Assembly (NCBI GenBank): GCA_022451235.1
Contig: JAKUOA010000004.1
Location: forward strand, 42,996-81,329
Length of the DNA stretch: 38,334 bases
Reading direction: 5' to 3'
Origin: Candidatus Thalassarchaeum sp.
GTDB lineage: Archaea > Thermoplasmatota > Poseidoniia > Poseidoniales > Thalassarchaeaceae
Shown in pieces: positions 1 to 8,613 of the stretch. Positions within the stretch are counted from its first letter, which is position 1. The number at the start of each line of letters is the position of its first letter. The notes under the pieces were generated by a model. That model saw only the letters and a program-made list of their open reading frames with translations, was not told the origin of the DNA and did no database searches. A program made the translations under genes and the position numbers.

Positions 1-990
1 AGTTGGATAGCCGAGGTACAACCATGGGGGGGGCCAAATCTTCGACCACGCTCACGAATCGCTCCAGAAGGTTCGAATATCCCTTGTGGAGGGTTTCAGC
101 ATGATGAATTGGATTTAATTCTCCTGCGTAGAGATCAAGCTGCAATTACGGATGCAAAGTCAGTTCTCATGGATCATCTTCAGCGTAATGATTTGAAGTC
201 GGCGAAAGCACTCATCTATCGTTGCGGAGCTAACCTAGGAGATTATCACAAAGCTGCAGAAGAGGAATGGACAAATCCTCCCGATCAGAAGCGCTGGAAT
301 GAGAGATTTGGAGAAATCGAACAGCGTCTGAAAGCATCTGCTCTTTGGAGAGCTCCATTTACTCGAGGGGCTCCAGCGACCCTCAGTCTCGGGGATGTTC
401 GTTTCAGTATGTTCTCACAAGATGAGAAGGGTAGGATGACAATCAGACTAGGACCTTCTAGACTTTCACATGGTCTGATTGAAACCAACCTAGATCTCCC
501 AGCAATTCGAGACCTAGCAAGCCTAATGCATGACTTATCTCGCCTACATTGGAATTCAGAAACCGAGTTAGAAATAGTCCATTTAAGGGCTGCTTTGATT
601 CATGGTTGGTCGTCTAAAGCACCCCAAAAATGGTGTAGTAGGCGTTCCTTTAGTGCTCACACAGGTGGAGTGGTTATTTGGGAATATGAGCAAGCAATGC
701 TAGATGTTGTAGAGGCAGTATCTCACCAATCAGGTAGACCAGAACCGGCAGTTACCATTATCGAGAAAGTTCCACTGTTGCAGAAGTCTCTATTCAATTC
801 TCGAATTCTATCTGCCATTTCAACAATGTCTGGAATCCTCGGAATAATGGGTATAGGGAATTGGATTAGATTGGCAAACGAGGGAGATATGGTATTTCCA
901 TCAACTCCGATTATTCTAATCGCAATCGCGATTTTCCTCCGTTATCGATATCACTCAGCGGCACCACCTGCCGAAGAGTCAATTCATTGA
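1..990 (+). CDS. Unrecognised membrane protein, 5' end outside window (partial)
   Basis: The frame is open from base 1 to the TGA at 988-990, so about 329 residues are visible and the true start is probably upstream; a TTG at 109 would be an internal alternative. I recognise no family. The soluble part is rich in charged residues and Trp, with a helical, TPR-like look around bases 150-340. The last about 65 residues hold two hydrophobic segments (roughly bases 790-870 and 890-945) followed by a basic RYRYH stretch, suggesting a C-terminal membrane hairpin with the bulk of the protein in the cytosol. An 8-G run at 26-33 lies inside the frame and could be an indel site. The stop abuts the stop of the opposite gene with no spacer. 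Function unknown. Confidence 0.6.
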   Translation, partial: SWIAEVQPWGGPNLRPRSRIAPEGSNIPCGGFQHDELDLILLRRDQAAITDAKSVLMDHLQRNDLKSAKALIYRCGANLGDYHKAAEEEWTNPPDQKRWNERFGEIEQRLKASALWRAPFTRGAPATLSLGDVRFSMFSQDEKGRMTIRLGPSRLSHGLIETNLDLPAIRDLASLMHDLSRLHWNSETELEIVHLRAALIHGWSSKAPQKWCSRRSFSAHTGGVVIWEYEQAMLDVVEAVSHQSGRPEPAVTIIEKVPLLQKSLFNSRILSAISTMSGILGIMGIGNWIRLANEGDMVFPSTPIILIAIAIFLRYRYHSAAPPAEESIH

Positions 991-1590
991 TCACTCTAAT
1001 CGGCTAATTTTTCCATTGTCAAATTTGTAGCACATAGGAACTCCAGTAGGAATCTCCAGCTTGGTAATTTCCTCTGGCGAAATTTCCTCGATGTGCATTA
1101 CAATTGAACGTAATGAATTACCATGTGCGGCTACAAGGACATTCATTCCTGAATCAAGATCAGGAATGATTTCCTCGACAAAATATGGGATTGTTCTCTC
1201 AGCGGTCATTTCCAATGATTCACCGCCTGGTGGAGGAACGTCAAAAGAACGCCTCCAGATATGGACCTGTTCAGCTCCATGAATTTCTGCAGTCTCAGCC
1301 TTGTTCAGCCCCTGCAAGTCGCCATAGTTTCTCTCATTCAATCGCTCATCTTGTTTGGTAGGAATTTCTCCTGACACTCGGTTCTTACTCATCACAATTT
1401 CAGCAGTTTTTTGAGCACGGATTAATGCACTAGTATGTACAACATCAAAGCTAACCTCGGCTAATTGTTCTCCAGCCGTCGCAGCCTCGCCCTCTCCTTT
1501 TTCTGAGAGTTCGACATCAGTCCATCCGGTGAAGCGATTAGTCGCATTCCACACTGATTGGCCATGCCTAATCAGCACCAGTATTGTCAT
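991..1590 (-). CDS. gpmA: 2,3-bisphosphoglycerate-dependent phosphoglycerate mutase, compact form
   Basis: Cytosolic glycolytic/gluconeogenic enzyme interconverting 3- and 2-phosphoglycerate. The 199-residue product opens with the histidine phosphatase motif LIRHGQSVWN (phospho-acceptor His9), continues with NRFTGWTDVELSEKG and ERNYGDLQGLNKAE, both typical of GpmA, and has the second catalytic histidine in AAHGNSLR (His156). Compared with the usual 230-250 residue GpmA, about 25 residues are missing between the WRRSFDVPPPGG segment and the ESLEMT helix; short forms of this kind exist in other prokaryotes. GAGGGG lies 8 nt before the ATG, a good ribosome binding site. It follows the mscS-like gene after 18 nt on the same strand, so the two are probably co-transcribed. 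A general histidine phosphatase is less likely because the GpmA-specific motifs are intact. Confidence 0.9.
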   Translation of the reverse strand: MTILVLIRHGQSVWNATNRFTGWTDVELSEKGEGEAATAGEQLAEVSFDVVHTSALIRAQKTAEIVMSKNRVSGEIPTKQDERLNERNYGDLQGLNKAETAEIHGAEQVHIWRRSFDVPPPGGESLEMTAERTIPYFVEEIIPDLDSGMNVLVAAHGNSLRSIVMHIEEISPEEITKLEIPTGVPMCYKFDNGKISRLE

Positions 1591-1608
1591 GAATCGCGCC
1601 CCTCTAAC

Positions 1609-2748
1609 TCAGCGACGTAGGCGCGGTTCATGGAATGTTAGGCTGTAATCTTGTGCGATTTCCTTGGCAAGAAGTAGTAAATCCTCAGTCATTTCGCGAT
1701 GCGAAGAAGAAGATTGTACAGAATAGAAGTTGCAAGACACGGTTACCTTTGAAGGGCCAAATGCGTTTACTTTCACCCAAGAATCGTCATCCTTAACCGC
1801 CCTCGGGTCGTCTTTCACCTTCGCCAATAATTTCTCGCAGAAATCCTTCAAGGAAGCGGGATCGGAGTCTGCTTCAAACTCAAAGCTTGGCTGAATTCTT
1901 CGGAATCTTCGCTGACTAAAATTCTCAACTGGTGAATTAACCAAGTTTGAATTTGGAACTGTAATCAAAGTATCAGCCGAAGACCGGATTAGTGTGGTAC
2001 GCAGACCAATCTGCACCACTTCACCCTCAATGTCCTCAACAAGAATCCAATCTCCGACATTGAATGGTTGGTCGATGATTATCGAAATAGCACCGAAGAT
2101 ATTTGCTACACTGTCTCTAGCAGCCAATGCTAGTGCAAGACCAGTAATACCTAGACCCGCGATTAACCCATTCAAATTTAGGCCGAAAAGACCTGCAACT
2201 ACGAATGCTGCAAGAAGTGCAACCACGAGATGCCCAACCGATTCAGCGACACTTGCAAGTGAGCGCCTGCTAGCTGCGTTCTCTTCACCCTCAACGACAA
2301 TGAAAGCGTCAAGATAGTCCACTAGGCGATATGCTGCAAGCAACATTCCGAGTAGGAAGAAAGTGAAGGACCACTCAATGGCGTTTTCAGCGATGGAAGC
2401 ATCCCATACTGGTTCTGAGTTATTTTGTAACCAAGACATCATTTCTGAGAAGATTAGGAACCCCATCATCCAACCTAGTGATTTTGGAGCAAGCAAGGTT
2501 TTACCATCAATTCTATCAGATTTCGAAATTAAGTCCATAATTTTCGGGAATAGGAACCTCCTAGAGATAATTCCACCGAGGATAGAGAGTGCGATTAATC
2601 CAACGACTACGCCAATTGTGCCACTAGAAAATCCTAGAAAAATATCTTCTCCGACCATGAAATCATTCAATGTGTTGGCCGGAAATCCGGCACCCTCAGC
2701 GGAGGTCTCCTCGCTATCTTGCATGGTTTTGCCGTCGACCAACCCCAC
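1609..2748 (-). CDS. MscS-family small-conductance mechanosensitive channel
   Basis: A 379-residue membrane channel of the MscS family, which releases solutes on hypo-osmotic shock. Hydrophobic segments lie near residues 40-62, 91-107, 125-143 and 171-188, followed by the pore-lining helix region 190-224, rich in Gly and Ala (NLNGLIAGLG, ALALAARDSVANIFGA). The MscS beta domain follows: FNVGDWILVEDIEGEVVQIG and VPNSNLVNSPVENFSQR (about 228-285). The last 90 residues form the alpha/beta C-terminal domain. The chosen start is GTG at 2748, with GGGGG about 6 nt upstream; ATG at 2724 is an alternative with no clear ribosome binding site. The gene is first in a two-gene unit with the phosphoglycerate mutase and diverges from the carboxypeptidase gene across a 75-bp spacer. 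Confidence 0.9.
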   Translation of the reverse strand: MGLVDGKTMQDSEETSAEGAGFPANTLNDFMVGEDIFLGFSSGTIGVVVGLIALSILGGIISRRFLFPKIMDLISKSDRIDGKTLLAPKSLGWMMGFLIFSEMMSWLQNNSEPVWDASIAENAIEWSFTFFLLGMLLAAYRLVDYLDAFIVVEGEENAASRRSLASVAESVGHLVVALLAAFVVAGLFGLNLNGLIAGLGITGLALALAARDSVANIFGAISIIIDQPFNVGDWILVEDIEGEVVQIGLRTTLIRSSADTLITVPNSNLVNSPVENFSQRRFRRIQPSFEFEADSDPASLKDFCEKLLAKVKDDPRAVKDDDSWVKVNAFGPSKVTVSCNFYSVQSSSSHREMTEDLLLLAKEIAQDYSLTFHEPRLRR

Positions 2749-2823
2749 ATAAATCCCCCGTCGGTCCTATGGACCGAGTTGCGAGACGTTGAATACCCAC
2801 TGCGATGTCGCCAACATGTTCCC
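2749..2823. promoter_or_regulatory. Divergent promoter region with a perfect 7-bp hairpin
   Basis: This 75-bp spacer must carry both promoters of the mscS-like gene (minus) and the M14 carboxypeptidase (plus). It holds a perfect inverted repeat: TCGGTCC (2761-2767), loop TAT, GGACCGA (2771-2777). No T-run follows, so it does not look like a terminator. No clear TATA box could be singled out. The carboxypeptidase ATG at 2824 has no Shine-Dalgarno sequence, which suggests a leaderless or very short leader transcript, in which case the hairpin would be DNA upstream of the start site rather than RNA. Confidence 0.5.
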
Positions 2824-5010
2824 ATGGCGAGCAGCAATTCATCTTCGGCCTCTGACGAAGTTTATCGAGCCCGCAGAATACCCGCCGTAGCCCTAATTTT
2901 ACCACTTCTGCTTTCCGTAGCAGCTCCGATTGCAATGGTTACTCCCGTATCAGCTCAAGATGTCGAATCAGGCCTTGCTCCTGAGGACATATGGTCTGAT
3001 GATTATGTCAATCAGATATTTCCTTGGGCTCACGAATCAAATGACCAGTTACAATTCCGATCCTACCACGACTATTTCTCAATGAAGGATAGGATGCAGT
3101 TCCTTGCGGACCGTAATCCCAACTTCCTAGAATATCACGAAGGACTCTTGGGTGGAGTAAATGCAAGAGGAGATGAAATGACTGCTACCGAATATGAGGG
3201 TTGGTATTACAATCACAGAAGCCCTTGGATGAAAATTACAGCAAATGTTGGTGATGGGGAATACAATGAATTCAACGGTGATAATGGAAATTATGCTGAT
3301 AGACCCGACATCATGCTTGTAGGAAACCACCATGCACGGGAATGGATGTCTTTCGAGGTACCAATGTTCTTTTTGGAACAGTTGACCTACTACTATGGAA
3401 TGGCTGGCATCGATAACGATGGCGACGGTCTTATTGACGAAGATGGATGGGATGGAGTCGACAACGATGGAGATTGTCTAAGTTTGAACGCATCTGCTCA
3501 GGACTCCAATGGAGATGGTATTGCTTGCGGTCCTGGAGATTTAGGCGTCGACGAAGATTTCTCTGAGCAGTTCATCACAGACATGGTCAACACTCGTGAA
3601 ATATACCTTATTCCAATGCTGAACACAGATGGAGTAAGATATGACATGGAAGAATACTGTGGCCCAACAGCATGGGAAAATTGCTACCGCAGTGGTTGGA
3701 GAAAGAATCTACGAGACAATACTGTGACCGGTGTTACCCCTCTTCCAGACATCGATGAGGAAGTAGATTCTTCTTGCGATGGAGTGGATTTGAATCGGAA
3801 TTATCAGTATGAATGGGGAGCACCTTTGGGAGCAACAGGACCTCTATTCCCCGGTGCATGTTATTCATCCGGTCCGAATAATGATGTTTACAACGGGCCC
3901 GTGAACTACGAAGATAATGACGGCGATGGCCTGATCAACGAAGATCATGTTGATGGTAGCGATGATGATGCAGACGGACAAATCGACGAAGATTGGCTTG
4001 GAGGAAATAGTGAGCCTGAGACAAAATTCATTCAAGACATGACAGAAATGAATGATGACGATGGAGATGGTGCATCCGAATTCAAAGCGACATTGTCCTG
4101 GCACTCGTTTTCCGAATTGGTACTGTGGCCATGGGGTCATTGCACAGATTGTGATAATCCGGATCAAGAATTCTTGGAATACCACGGTAATATAATGGGA
4201 GATATGACCGAATATACGGCTTTACAGTCTTCTGATTTATATCCAACTACTGGAGACTTTTGTGACTGGCATTATGGTGTCCACAACTCATACTGTTACA
4301 CTATGGAAATTGGTAATGCGTTCCATGAATACCCCGAAGATATTGCTCATATCGCAGTTCGTAATGTCGGAGTTCCATGGTACATGGTTGAAATCGCTGA
4401 CGACCCGAGATATAGGGCAGTTGTCGGAATAGAGAATACCACTGGCACGCAATGGATAGATATGCCCTCAGATGTAATGGTTCCATCGAAAGGAGATATT
4501 CCAATTGGTATGTGTCTCGACTCCACATTCCCATTCACATCAGACATCAATCGCACTCATCTGATGTGGAGATTGGTCGAACCAACTCGTCAGCAGGATG
4601 ATTTTGGTCCAACAGAATGGATTTCTGTTAGTTGGAGCATGAGTGAATTTATTGAAAAAGATGAGAGTTGTATCCTACTAGACGGTTCTAATGGGACCCG
4701 GATTGTTTCGCATATACCATTGCCTGATACAGCAGTTGGTAAAATACAGTACAAGGCGATGTTAGGTACTACAAATGGCGCATTCCCATTCACATATCCC
4801 GACTCTGATACTGCAAATTATTACGAATTATCTATTCCTTATCGAGCACCATTTGGTTCGGGAATACTCGCCTTGTTGATGTTCACCTTCATTGCAACTA
4901 TGGTTTGGGGTGGACTCGGATTTACCCTAAGGGCAATGTTCGACGACGAGGGCGGGGTAATTGGTTTGCCCGATGATCAAAGTCACCTTATCGATGAGGA
5001 GGATCTCTGA
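2824..5010 (+). CDS. Secreted, membrane-anchored M14 zinc carboxypeptidase with Ca-binding repeats
   Basis: A 728-residue metallocarboxypeptidase that would cleave C-terminal residues from peptides outside the cell. The signal peptide (basic RARR, hydrophobic 19-40) probably ends at VSA|Q (Ala44). M14 zinc ligands are visible: His170 and Glu173 in NHHAREWM, His427 in LSWHSFSE. Substrate-binding residues fit DLNRNY (Asn324, Arg325), Tyr484 in DWHYG and the catalytic Glu495 in YTMEIG. Several DxDxDG loops, such as DNDGDGLIDEDG, DSNGDG and EDNDGDGLINED, interrupt the catalytic domain and resemble thrombospondin type 3 or dockerin calcium sites. One membrane helix at 677-702 is followed by a 26-residue acidic tail. 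ATG 2824 is chosen because the signal peptide starts there; the open frame extends upstream into the promoter region. Its stop overlaps the symporter start by one base, after a GGAGG site. Confidence 0.93.
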   Translation: MASSNSSSASDEVYRARRIPAVALILPLLLSVAAPIAMVTPVSAQDVESGLAPEDIWSDDYVNQIFPWAHESNDQLQFRSYHDYFSMKDRMQFLADRNPNFLEYHEGLLGGVNARGDEMTATEYEGWYYNHRSPWMKITANVGDGEYNEFNGDNGNYADRPDIMLVGNHHAREWMSFEVPMFFLEQLTYYYGMAGIDNDGDGLIDEDGWDGVDNDGDCLSLNASAQDSNGDGIACGPGDLGVDEDFSEQFITDMVNTREIYLIPMLNTDGVRYDMEEYCGPTAWENCYRSGWRKNLRDNTVTGVTPLPDIDEEVDSSCDGVDLNRNYQYEWGAPLGATGPLFPGACYSSGPNNDVYNGPVNYEDNDGDGLINEDHVDGSDDDADGQIDEDWLGGNSEPETKFIQDMTEMNDDDGDGASEFKATLSWHSFSELVLWPWGHCTDCDNPDQEFLEYHGNIMGDMTEYTALQSSDLYPTTGDFCDWHYGVHNSYCYTMEIGNAFHEYPEDIAHIAVRNVGVPWYMVEIADDPRYRAVVGIENTTGTQWIDMPSDVMVPSKGDIPIGMCLDSTFPFTSDINRTHLMWRLVEPTRQQDDFGPTEWISVSWSMSEFIEKDESCILLDGSNGTRIVSHIPLPDTAVGKIQYKAMLGTTNGAFPFTYPDSDTANYYELSIPYRAPFGSGILALLMFTFIATMVWGGLGFTLRAMFDDEGGVIGLPDDQSHLIDEEDL

Positions 5011-6833
5011 TGGCAGAAGGTGGCTCGGACGAGTTTAGTGGCCGTTTAGGCCTAATCTTCGCAACTATTGGTGCAGCAATTGGTACGGGAAATATCTGGC
5101 GTTTCCCAAGAATGGTAGGTGCAAATGGTGGAGGCTCTTTTCTAGTTCCTTGGTTGATTTTTCTATTCCTCTGGTCAGTTCCATTGATTATTGCTGAATT
5201 TGCTCTAGGAAAGCGAAGCCGAACAGGTACTGTTGGAACATTCCGTATTTTTGCTGGTAAGCGCTTCGCTTGGATGGGTCTATGGACAGCGTGGATTTCA
5301 ACCGCCATTGGATTCTATTATGCGGTCGTGACAGGTTGGTGCATCAATTACTTCCAGACAGCAATCCGAGGAGGATTAGGCTCTGAGGTAGACACCGTTG
5401 AGGTTTGGAATTCTTTCTTACAGAATCCAATGGAAGTGGTCTTCTTCCAAGCCATAGCAGTGGCAATCACCATGCTCGCAATTTGGAAAGGTGCAAAGGC
5501 TATCGAAAAGGTCAATGTCAGTTTGATGATATCTCTATTCGTTCTACTATTTGCTGCCTTATTCCTAGCATTCGTAATGGATCTCGAAGATGGTAGTTTG
5601 GATGGTTTTGTCTATATGTTTAGTATTCAGCCAGAATATCTAGCCCAACCTGAAACTTGGATTAACGGACTTTCACAATCCGCTTGGTCCTGTTCGGCAG
5701 GAATGGGTATGGCAATTACCTATTCTGTTTACATGAGAAAGGACGAGGATACAACTCTCAATGCCGCTACTATGTGCCTTGCAAACAATAGCATCTCAAT
5801 CATCGCAGGTCTAACTGTGATGATGGCGGTATTCGCAGTAGTCGATGACCCACTGGCTGCGGTTAGTGGTGGAAGCAGTGCAATCACCTTCCTAGTACTT
5901 CCAGAAGTCTTTGCGCAGGCCCCCGGTGGACCTGTTGTGCAATTAGCGATGGTTACAATGTTCTTCCTAGCGTTGTCTTTTGCAGCGCTAACTTCTATGA
6001 TTTCAACAGTCGAGCTTTGTGTCAGAAACTTCGTCGACCACGGCATCGAGAGACCTCAAGCGGTTGGATTCACTAGCCTTGCAATATTCTTCTTTGGATT
6101 ACCAAGTGCAGTAACATGGATTTTGGTCGACGACTCAACAGGTGTCGCTTTTCCACAATTCCTAGAGGTACAAGACCACATTTGGGGATACGGACTAATG
6201 TTCAGTGGTCTTTTCATCGCTTACTCAATTTGGAAGTATGGCTGGAATCGCTATCGTGCATGGCAAGAAGAGAATGATATCTCTGGCTTTTCTCTACGAG
6301 ACTATCTAGACAATGGTGTCTCCTCCTTCCGCGATGATTTCATCAATACTGGAGACAATGATTGGTGGATTGGAAAGTGGTGGGATTACATCATGTATCT
6401 TGGATTCCCACTGATGTTCAGCGTCTTGATTCTTTCATACTTTGCAGATATGTTAGCAAATGTAGACAACCCATGGGATCCAACAAACGCAAATGGCATA
6501 TCCATAATTTTGCTATTCTGGGGAATAACCGCTGGCTTATTTATCGGACTTAATCGATTTATCATAATCAATCGAATCGTTCCTACATCTGGTAACCCTT
6601 GGCCATTGGCATTACTTTCAGGAAATTTCACACTAGAACCAAGACCGCTTTACAGAAACGTTCCCGAGGGTGCAGAAGTTCCAATCGATACCCTACCTGG
6701 CGGGGAAGATCCATTCATTGTTGAGGTTGGAGAAGACCTGCCTGAGACATTCGTGGACGACTATGGTGAGACTAGACCACATACCGGTTCGATTATAGAG
6801 GCCGAAATTGGTTATTCATATGACCAAGTGTGA
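5010..6833 (+). CDS. Sodium:neurotransmitter symporter (SNF/NSS) family transporter, probable amino acid uptake
   Basis: A 607-residue polytopic membrane protein of the LeuT-fold NSS family, which imports amino acids with Na+. The TM1 signature is clear: GLIFATIGAAIGTGNIWRFP at residues 14-33, where Asn28 and Gly27 match the LeuT Na+ and substrate sites, followed by GANGGGSFLVPW. A further 10 or 11 hydrophobic segments follow. A conserved SLSFAALTS-like stretch around residues 320-330 fits the TM8 sodium site. The final about 75 residues are hydrophilic and acidic, probably cytosolic. The ATG overlaps the TGA of the carboxypeptidase gene (TGATG) and GGAGG sits 8 nt before it, so the two are translationally coupled; the pairing suggests uptake of amino acids released outside. 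The exact substrate cannot be read from sequence. Confidence 0.93.
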   Translation: MAEGGSDEFSGRLGLIFATIGAAIGTGNIWRFPRMVGANGGGSFLVPWLIFLFLWSVPLIIAEFALGKRSRTGTVGTFRIFAGKRFAWMGLWTAWISTAIGFYYAVVTGWCINYFQTAIRGGLGSEVDTVEVWNSFLQNPMEVVFFQAIAVAITMLAIWKGAKAIEKVNVSLMISLFVLLFAALFLAFVMDLEDGSLDGFVYMFSIQPEYLAQPETWINGLSQSAWSCSAGMGMAITYSVYMRKDEDTTLNAATMCLANNSISIIAGLTVMMAVFAVVDDPLAAVSGGSSAITFLVLPEVFAQAPGGPVVQLAMVTMFFLALSFAALTSMISTVELCVRNFVDHGIERPQAVGFTSLAIFFFGLPSAVTWILVDDSTGVAFPQFLEVQDHIWGYGLMFSGLFIAYSIWKYGWNRYRAWQEENDISGFSLRDYLDNGVSSFRDDFINTGDNDWWIGKWWDYIMYLGFPLMFSVLILSYFADMLANVDNPWDPTNANGISIILLFWGITAGLFIGLNRFIIINRIVPTSGNPWPLALLSGNFTLEPRPLYRNVPEGAEVPIDTLPGGEDPFIVEVGEDLPETFVDDYGETRPHTGSIIEAEIGYSYDQV

Positions 6834-6842
6834 GGGAATGGT

Positions 6843-7316
6843 TTGCTTGTTAGTGAGGATTATCCTTGGGCTAAGTTATTTCGCGAATATGTGATGTACT
6901 GTTCGGTTGGTTGCATTAATCTTGCAATATTCGCTGTACTATATTGGATATTTTCGAATTACCTGACACTTACGAGCTCCCCAGAAACTTTTGGCTGGGC
7001 TGTATCCTTTGCAATTAGTTGTCTACAAGCATATGTTTTGCATCGATGGTTAACCTTCGAATCCGATTCAAACATTCGTACTAGTTTTACTAAAATGATG
7101 ATAGTGTACTCGATCTTATGGGCGGTATCTACATTCACATTCTACATCTTTGTAGAGATAATTGAATGGGGGGAATTAATGTCTTGGGCAATCAATACAT
7201 CTGCCTTTGGATTCCTAACATTTGTTGGTCTCAGATTCTATGCATTTCCACTATCCGATGGTCGAGTGACTAGGGCGGAACGGCTCGAAACCTTCCGTGA
7301 GAGCCGTAGGGCTTGA
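6843..7316 (+). CDS. GtrA-like four-helix membrane protein
   Basis: A 157-residue protein with four hydrophobic helices and family features of GtrA/DPMS-type flippase-like proteins: the N-terminal YCSVGCINLAIF segment and the SFAISCLQAYVLHRWLTFES segment, in which the GtrA-typical polar residues and the R-W-T-F ending are kept. GtrA proteins are thought to move polyprenyl-linked sugars across the membrane; no glycosyltransferase gene is next to this one, so the role here is open. The start is TTG 6843, with GAGGG 4-8 nt upstream; the nearby ATG at 6838 is out of frame. It lies 9 nt after the symporter stop, so it is in the same transcription unit. Confidence 0.75.
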   Translation: MLVSEDYPWAKLFREYVMYCSVGCINLAIFAVLYWIFSNYLTLTSSPETFGWAVSFAISCLQAYVLHRWLTFESDSNIRTSFTKMMIVYSILWAVSTFTFYIFVEIIEWGELMSWAINTSAFGFLTFVGLRFYAFPLSDGRVTRAERLETFRESRRA

Positions 7317-7338
7317 AGAATGAATGATGGCCCCTACG
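7305..7338 (+). promoter_or_regulatory. Inverted repeat across the gtrA-like stop and hisS leader
   Basis: CGTAGGG (7305-7311) is complementary to CCCTACG (7332-7338) with a 20-nt loop that includes the gtrA-like stop codon. Allowing one bulged C adds a C-G pair. The right arm ends 4 nt before the hisS ATG. There is no T-run. It could slow read-through, mark a processing site or affect hisS translation; nothing in the sequence decides between these. Confidence 0.4.
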
Positions 7339-7342
7339 TGAT

Positions 7343-8599
7343 ATGGCTCAGGGCGTTCGAGGAACTCGGGATTTCTATCCTGAGGATATGCGGCTTCGCA
7401 ATTGGCTCTTTGAGCGCTTCCACTCAGCCGCCCGCTCTCACGGATTTGAGGAATATGATGCTCCAGTTTTAGAGAGCGAAGAGTTGTACACTCGAAAGGC
7501 TGGAGAAGAGATTGTTGGACAACTATACAATTTCGAAGATAAGGGTGGAAGAAAAGTTGCTCTAAGGCCAGAAATGACTCCTTCATTAGCTCGAATGGTA
7601 ATGGCTAGAGCAGGGGCTCTTGCGCTACCAATCAAGTGGTATTCTATTCCGCAATGTTGGAGATATGAAAGAACCCAGAGAGGCAGGGGTCGCGAACACT
7701 ACCAATGGAATGTCGATATTTGGGGTATGAATGGAGTAGAGGCCGATGCAGAGTTACTTTCAGTTCTTGTGCAATTTTTCGATTCCGTCGGCCTCAATTC
7801 AGAAGATTTAGTCATCCGTATTAGCAGCCGTAAAGTGCTAGAAGAGGTTCTAGGATCCCTTGGCCTAGAAGGCGAGATATTCGCACAAACATGTGTTATC
7901 ATCGATAAAATGGATAAATTACCTGAAGATGTAATCGAGGCGCAGTTAAGCGATTTAGGATTATCATCCGAGTCTATTTCGACCATACGGTCAGTACTTG
8001 GAATTACAGATTTGGAATCTCTTTCATCCGCTCTTTCCTCTGGCAGCGAGGCATTAATCGAATTGCAATCTTTGTTCTCTTTGTGTGAATCTTACGGAAT
8101 TTCAGATTGGGTATCATTCGATGCTTCGGTTGTACGAGGTCTTGCTTACTACACTGGCCCTGTGTTCGAGGCACACGATAGAGCAGGAAACCTACGCGCA
8201 ATTTGTGGAGGTGGACGCTATGACAAACTCATCGGCACCTTGGGCGGGAATGATTTGCCAGCCACCGGTTTTGGCTTCGGTGACATGGTGGTCATGGAAC
8301 TTCTTGCCGACAAAGGATTACTCCCAGAATTGTCTACTGGAGTAGGTGATGTTGTATTTGGCATGGGTGCAGAACTTCGTGGCGCAGCAATGCAGGTTGC
8401 AGCAAAGCTACGCTCTGGTGGCCGTACTGTTGATCTTGTTCTTGAGGACAAGAAAATGAAATGGGTATTCAGGCATGCAGAACGTTGTGGAGCTGCACGT
8501 TTAGTCATGGTAATGCCCGATGAATGGGCTGAAGGTAAAGTTCGTATCAAGAACTTAGATACTGGTGAGGAATCTACAGTAGCAGTGAAAGATTTGTGA
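7343..8599 (+). CDS. hisS: Histidyl-tRNA synthetase
   Basis: A 418-residue class II aminoacyl-tRNA synthetase that charges tRNA-His in the cytosol. The N-terminus GVRGTRDFYPEDMRLRNW is typical. Motif 2 appears in CWRYERTQRGRGREHYQ (Arg107 and Arg110 region), the histidine-binding motifs in RGLAYYTGPVFEAHD (Arg265) and GGGRYDKLIG, and the motif 3 area in LPATGFGFGDMVVME. The C-terminal about 95 residues form the anticodon-binding domain. The length matches the archaeal/bacterial norm of about 420. ATG 7343 lacks a ribosome binding site, and an inverted repeat sits just before it. It is the last gene of the carboxypeptidase-symporter-gtrA unit or has its own start site inside gtrA. It converges with the next gene, with only 3 nt between stops. 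Confidence 0.95.
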   Translation: MAQGVRGTRDFYPEDMRLRNWLFERFHSAARSHGFEEYDAPVLESEELYTRKAGEEIVGQLYNFEDKGGRKVALRPEMTPSLARMVMARAGALALPIKWYSIPQCWRYERTQRGRGREHYQWNVDIWGMNGVEADAELLSVLVQFFDSVGLNSEDLVIRISSRKVLEEVLGSLGLEGEIFAQTCVIIDKMDKLPEDVIEAQLSDLGLSSESISTIRSVLGITDLESLSSALSSGSEALIELQSLFSLCESYGISDWVSFDASVVRGLAYYTGPVFEAHDRAGNLRAICGGGRYDKLIGTLGGNDLPATGFGFGDMVVMELLADKGLLPELSTGVGDVVFGMGAELRGAAMQVAAKLRSGGRTVDLVLEDKKMKWVFRHAERCGAARLVMVMPDEWAEGKVRIKNLDTGEESTVAVKDL

Positions 8600-8613
8600 A
8601 GATTATTCTTCAC
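8596..8613. terminator. Palindrome over two convergent stop codons
   Basis: GTGAAGA (8596-8602), loop TTAT, TCTTCAC (8607-8613) is a perfect 7-bp hairpin that reads the same on both strands. It contains the hisS stop TGA (8597-8599) and the TAA of the minus-strand gene (8603-8605 in plus coordinates). It may act as a shared bidirectional transcription end. The lack of a long T-run on either side makes this an inference. Confidence 0.45.

Noticed and set aside
26-33. 8-G run as a phase-variation tract
   Set aside because: A single run inside one partial gene with no alternative frame of interest is not enough; sequencing error is as likely.
2719-2823. Upstream in-frame extension of the M14 carboxypeptidase to 2719
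   Set aside because: It would overlap the start of the mscS-like gene, put 35 unlike residues before a complete signal peptide and leave no divergent promoter.
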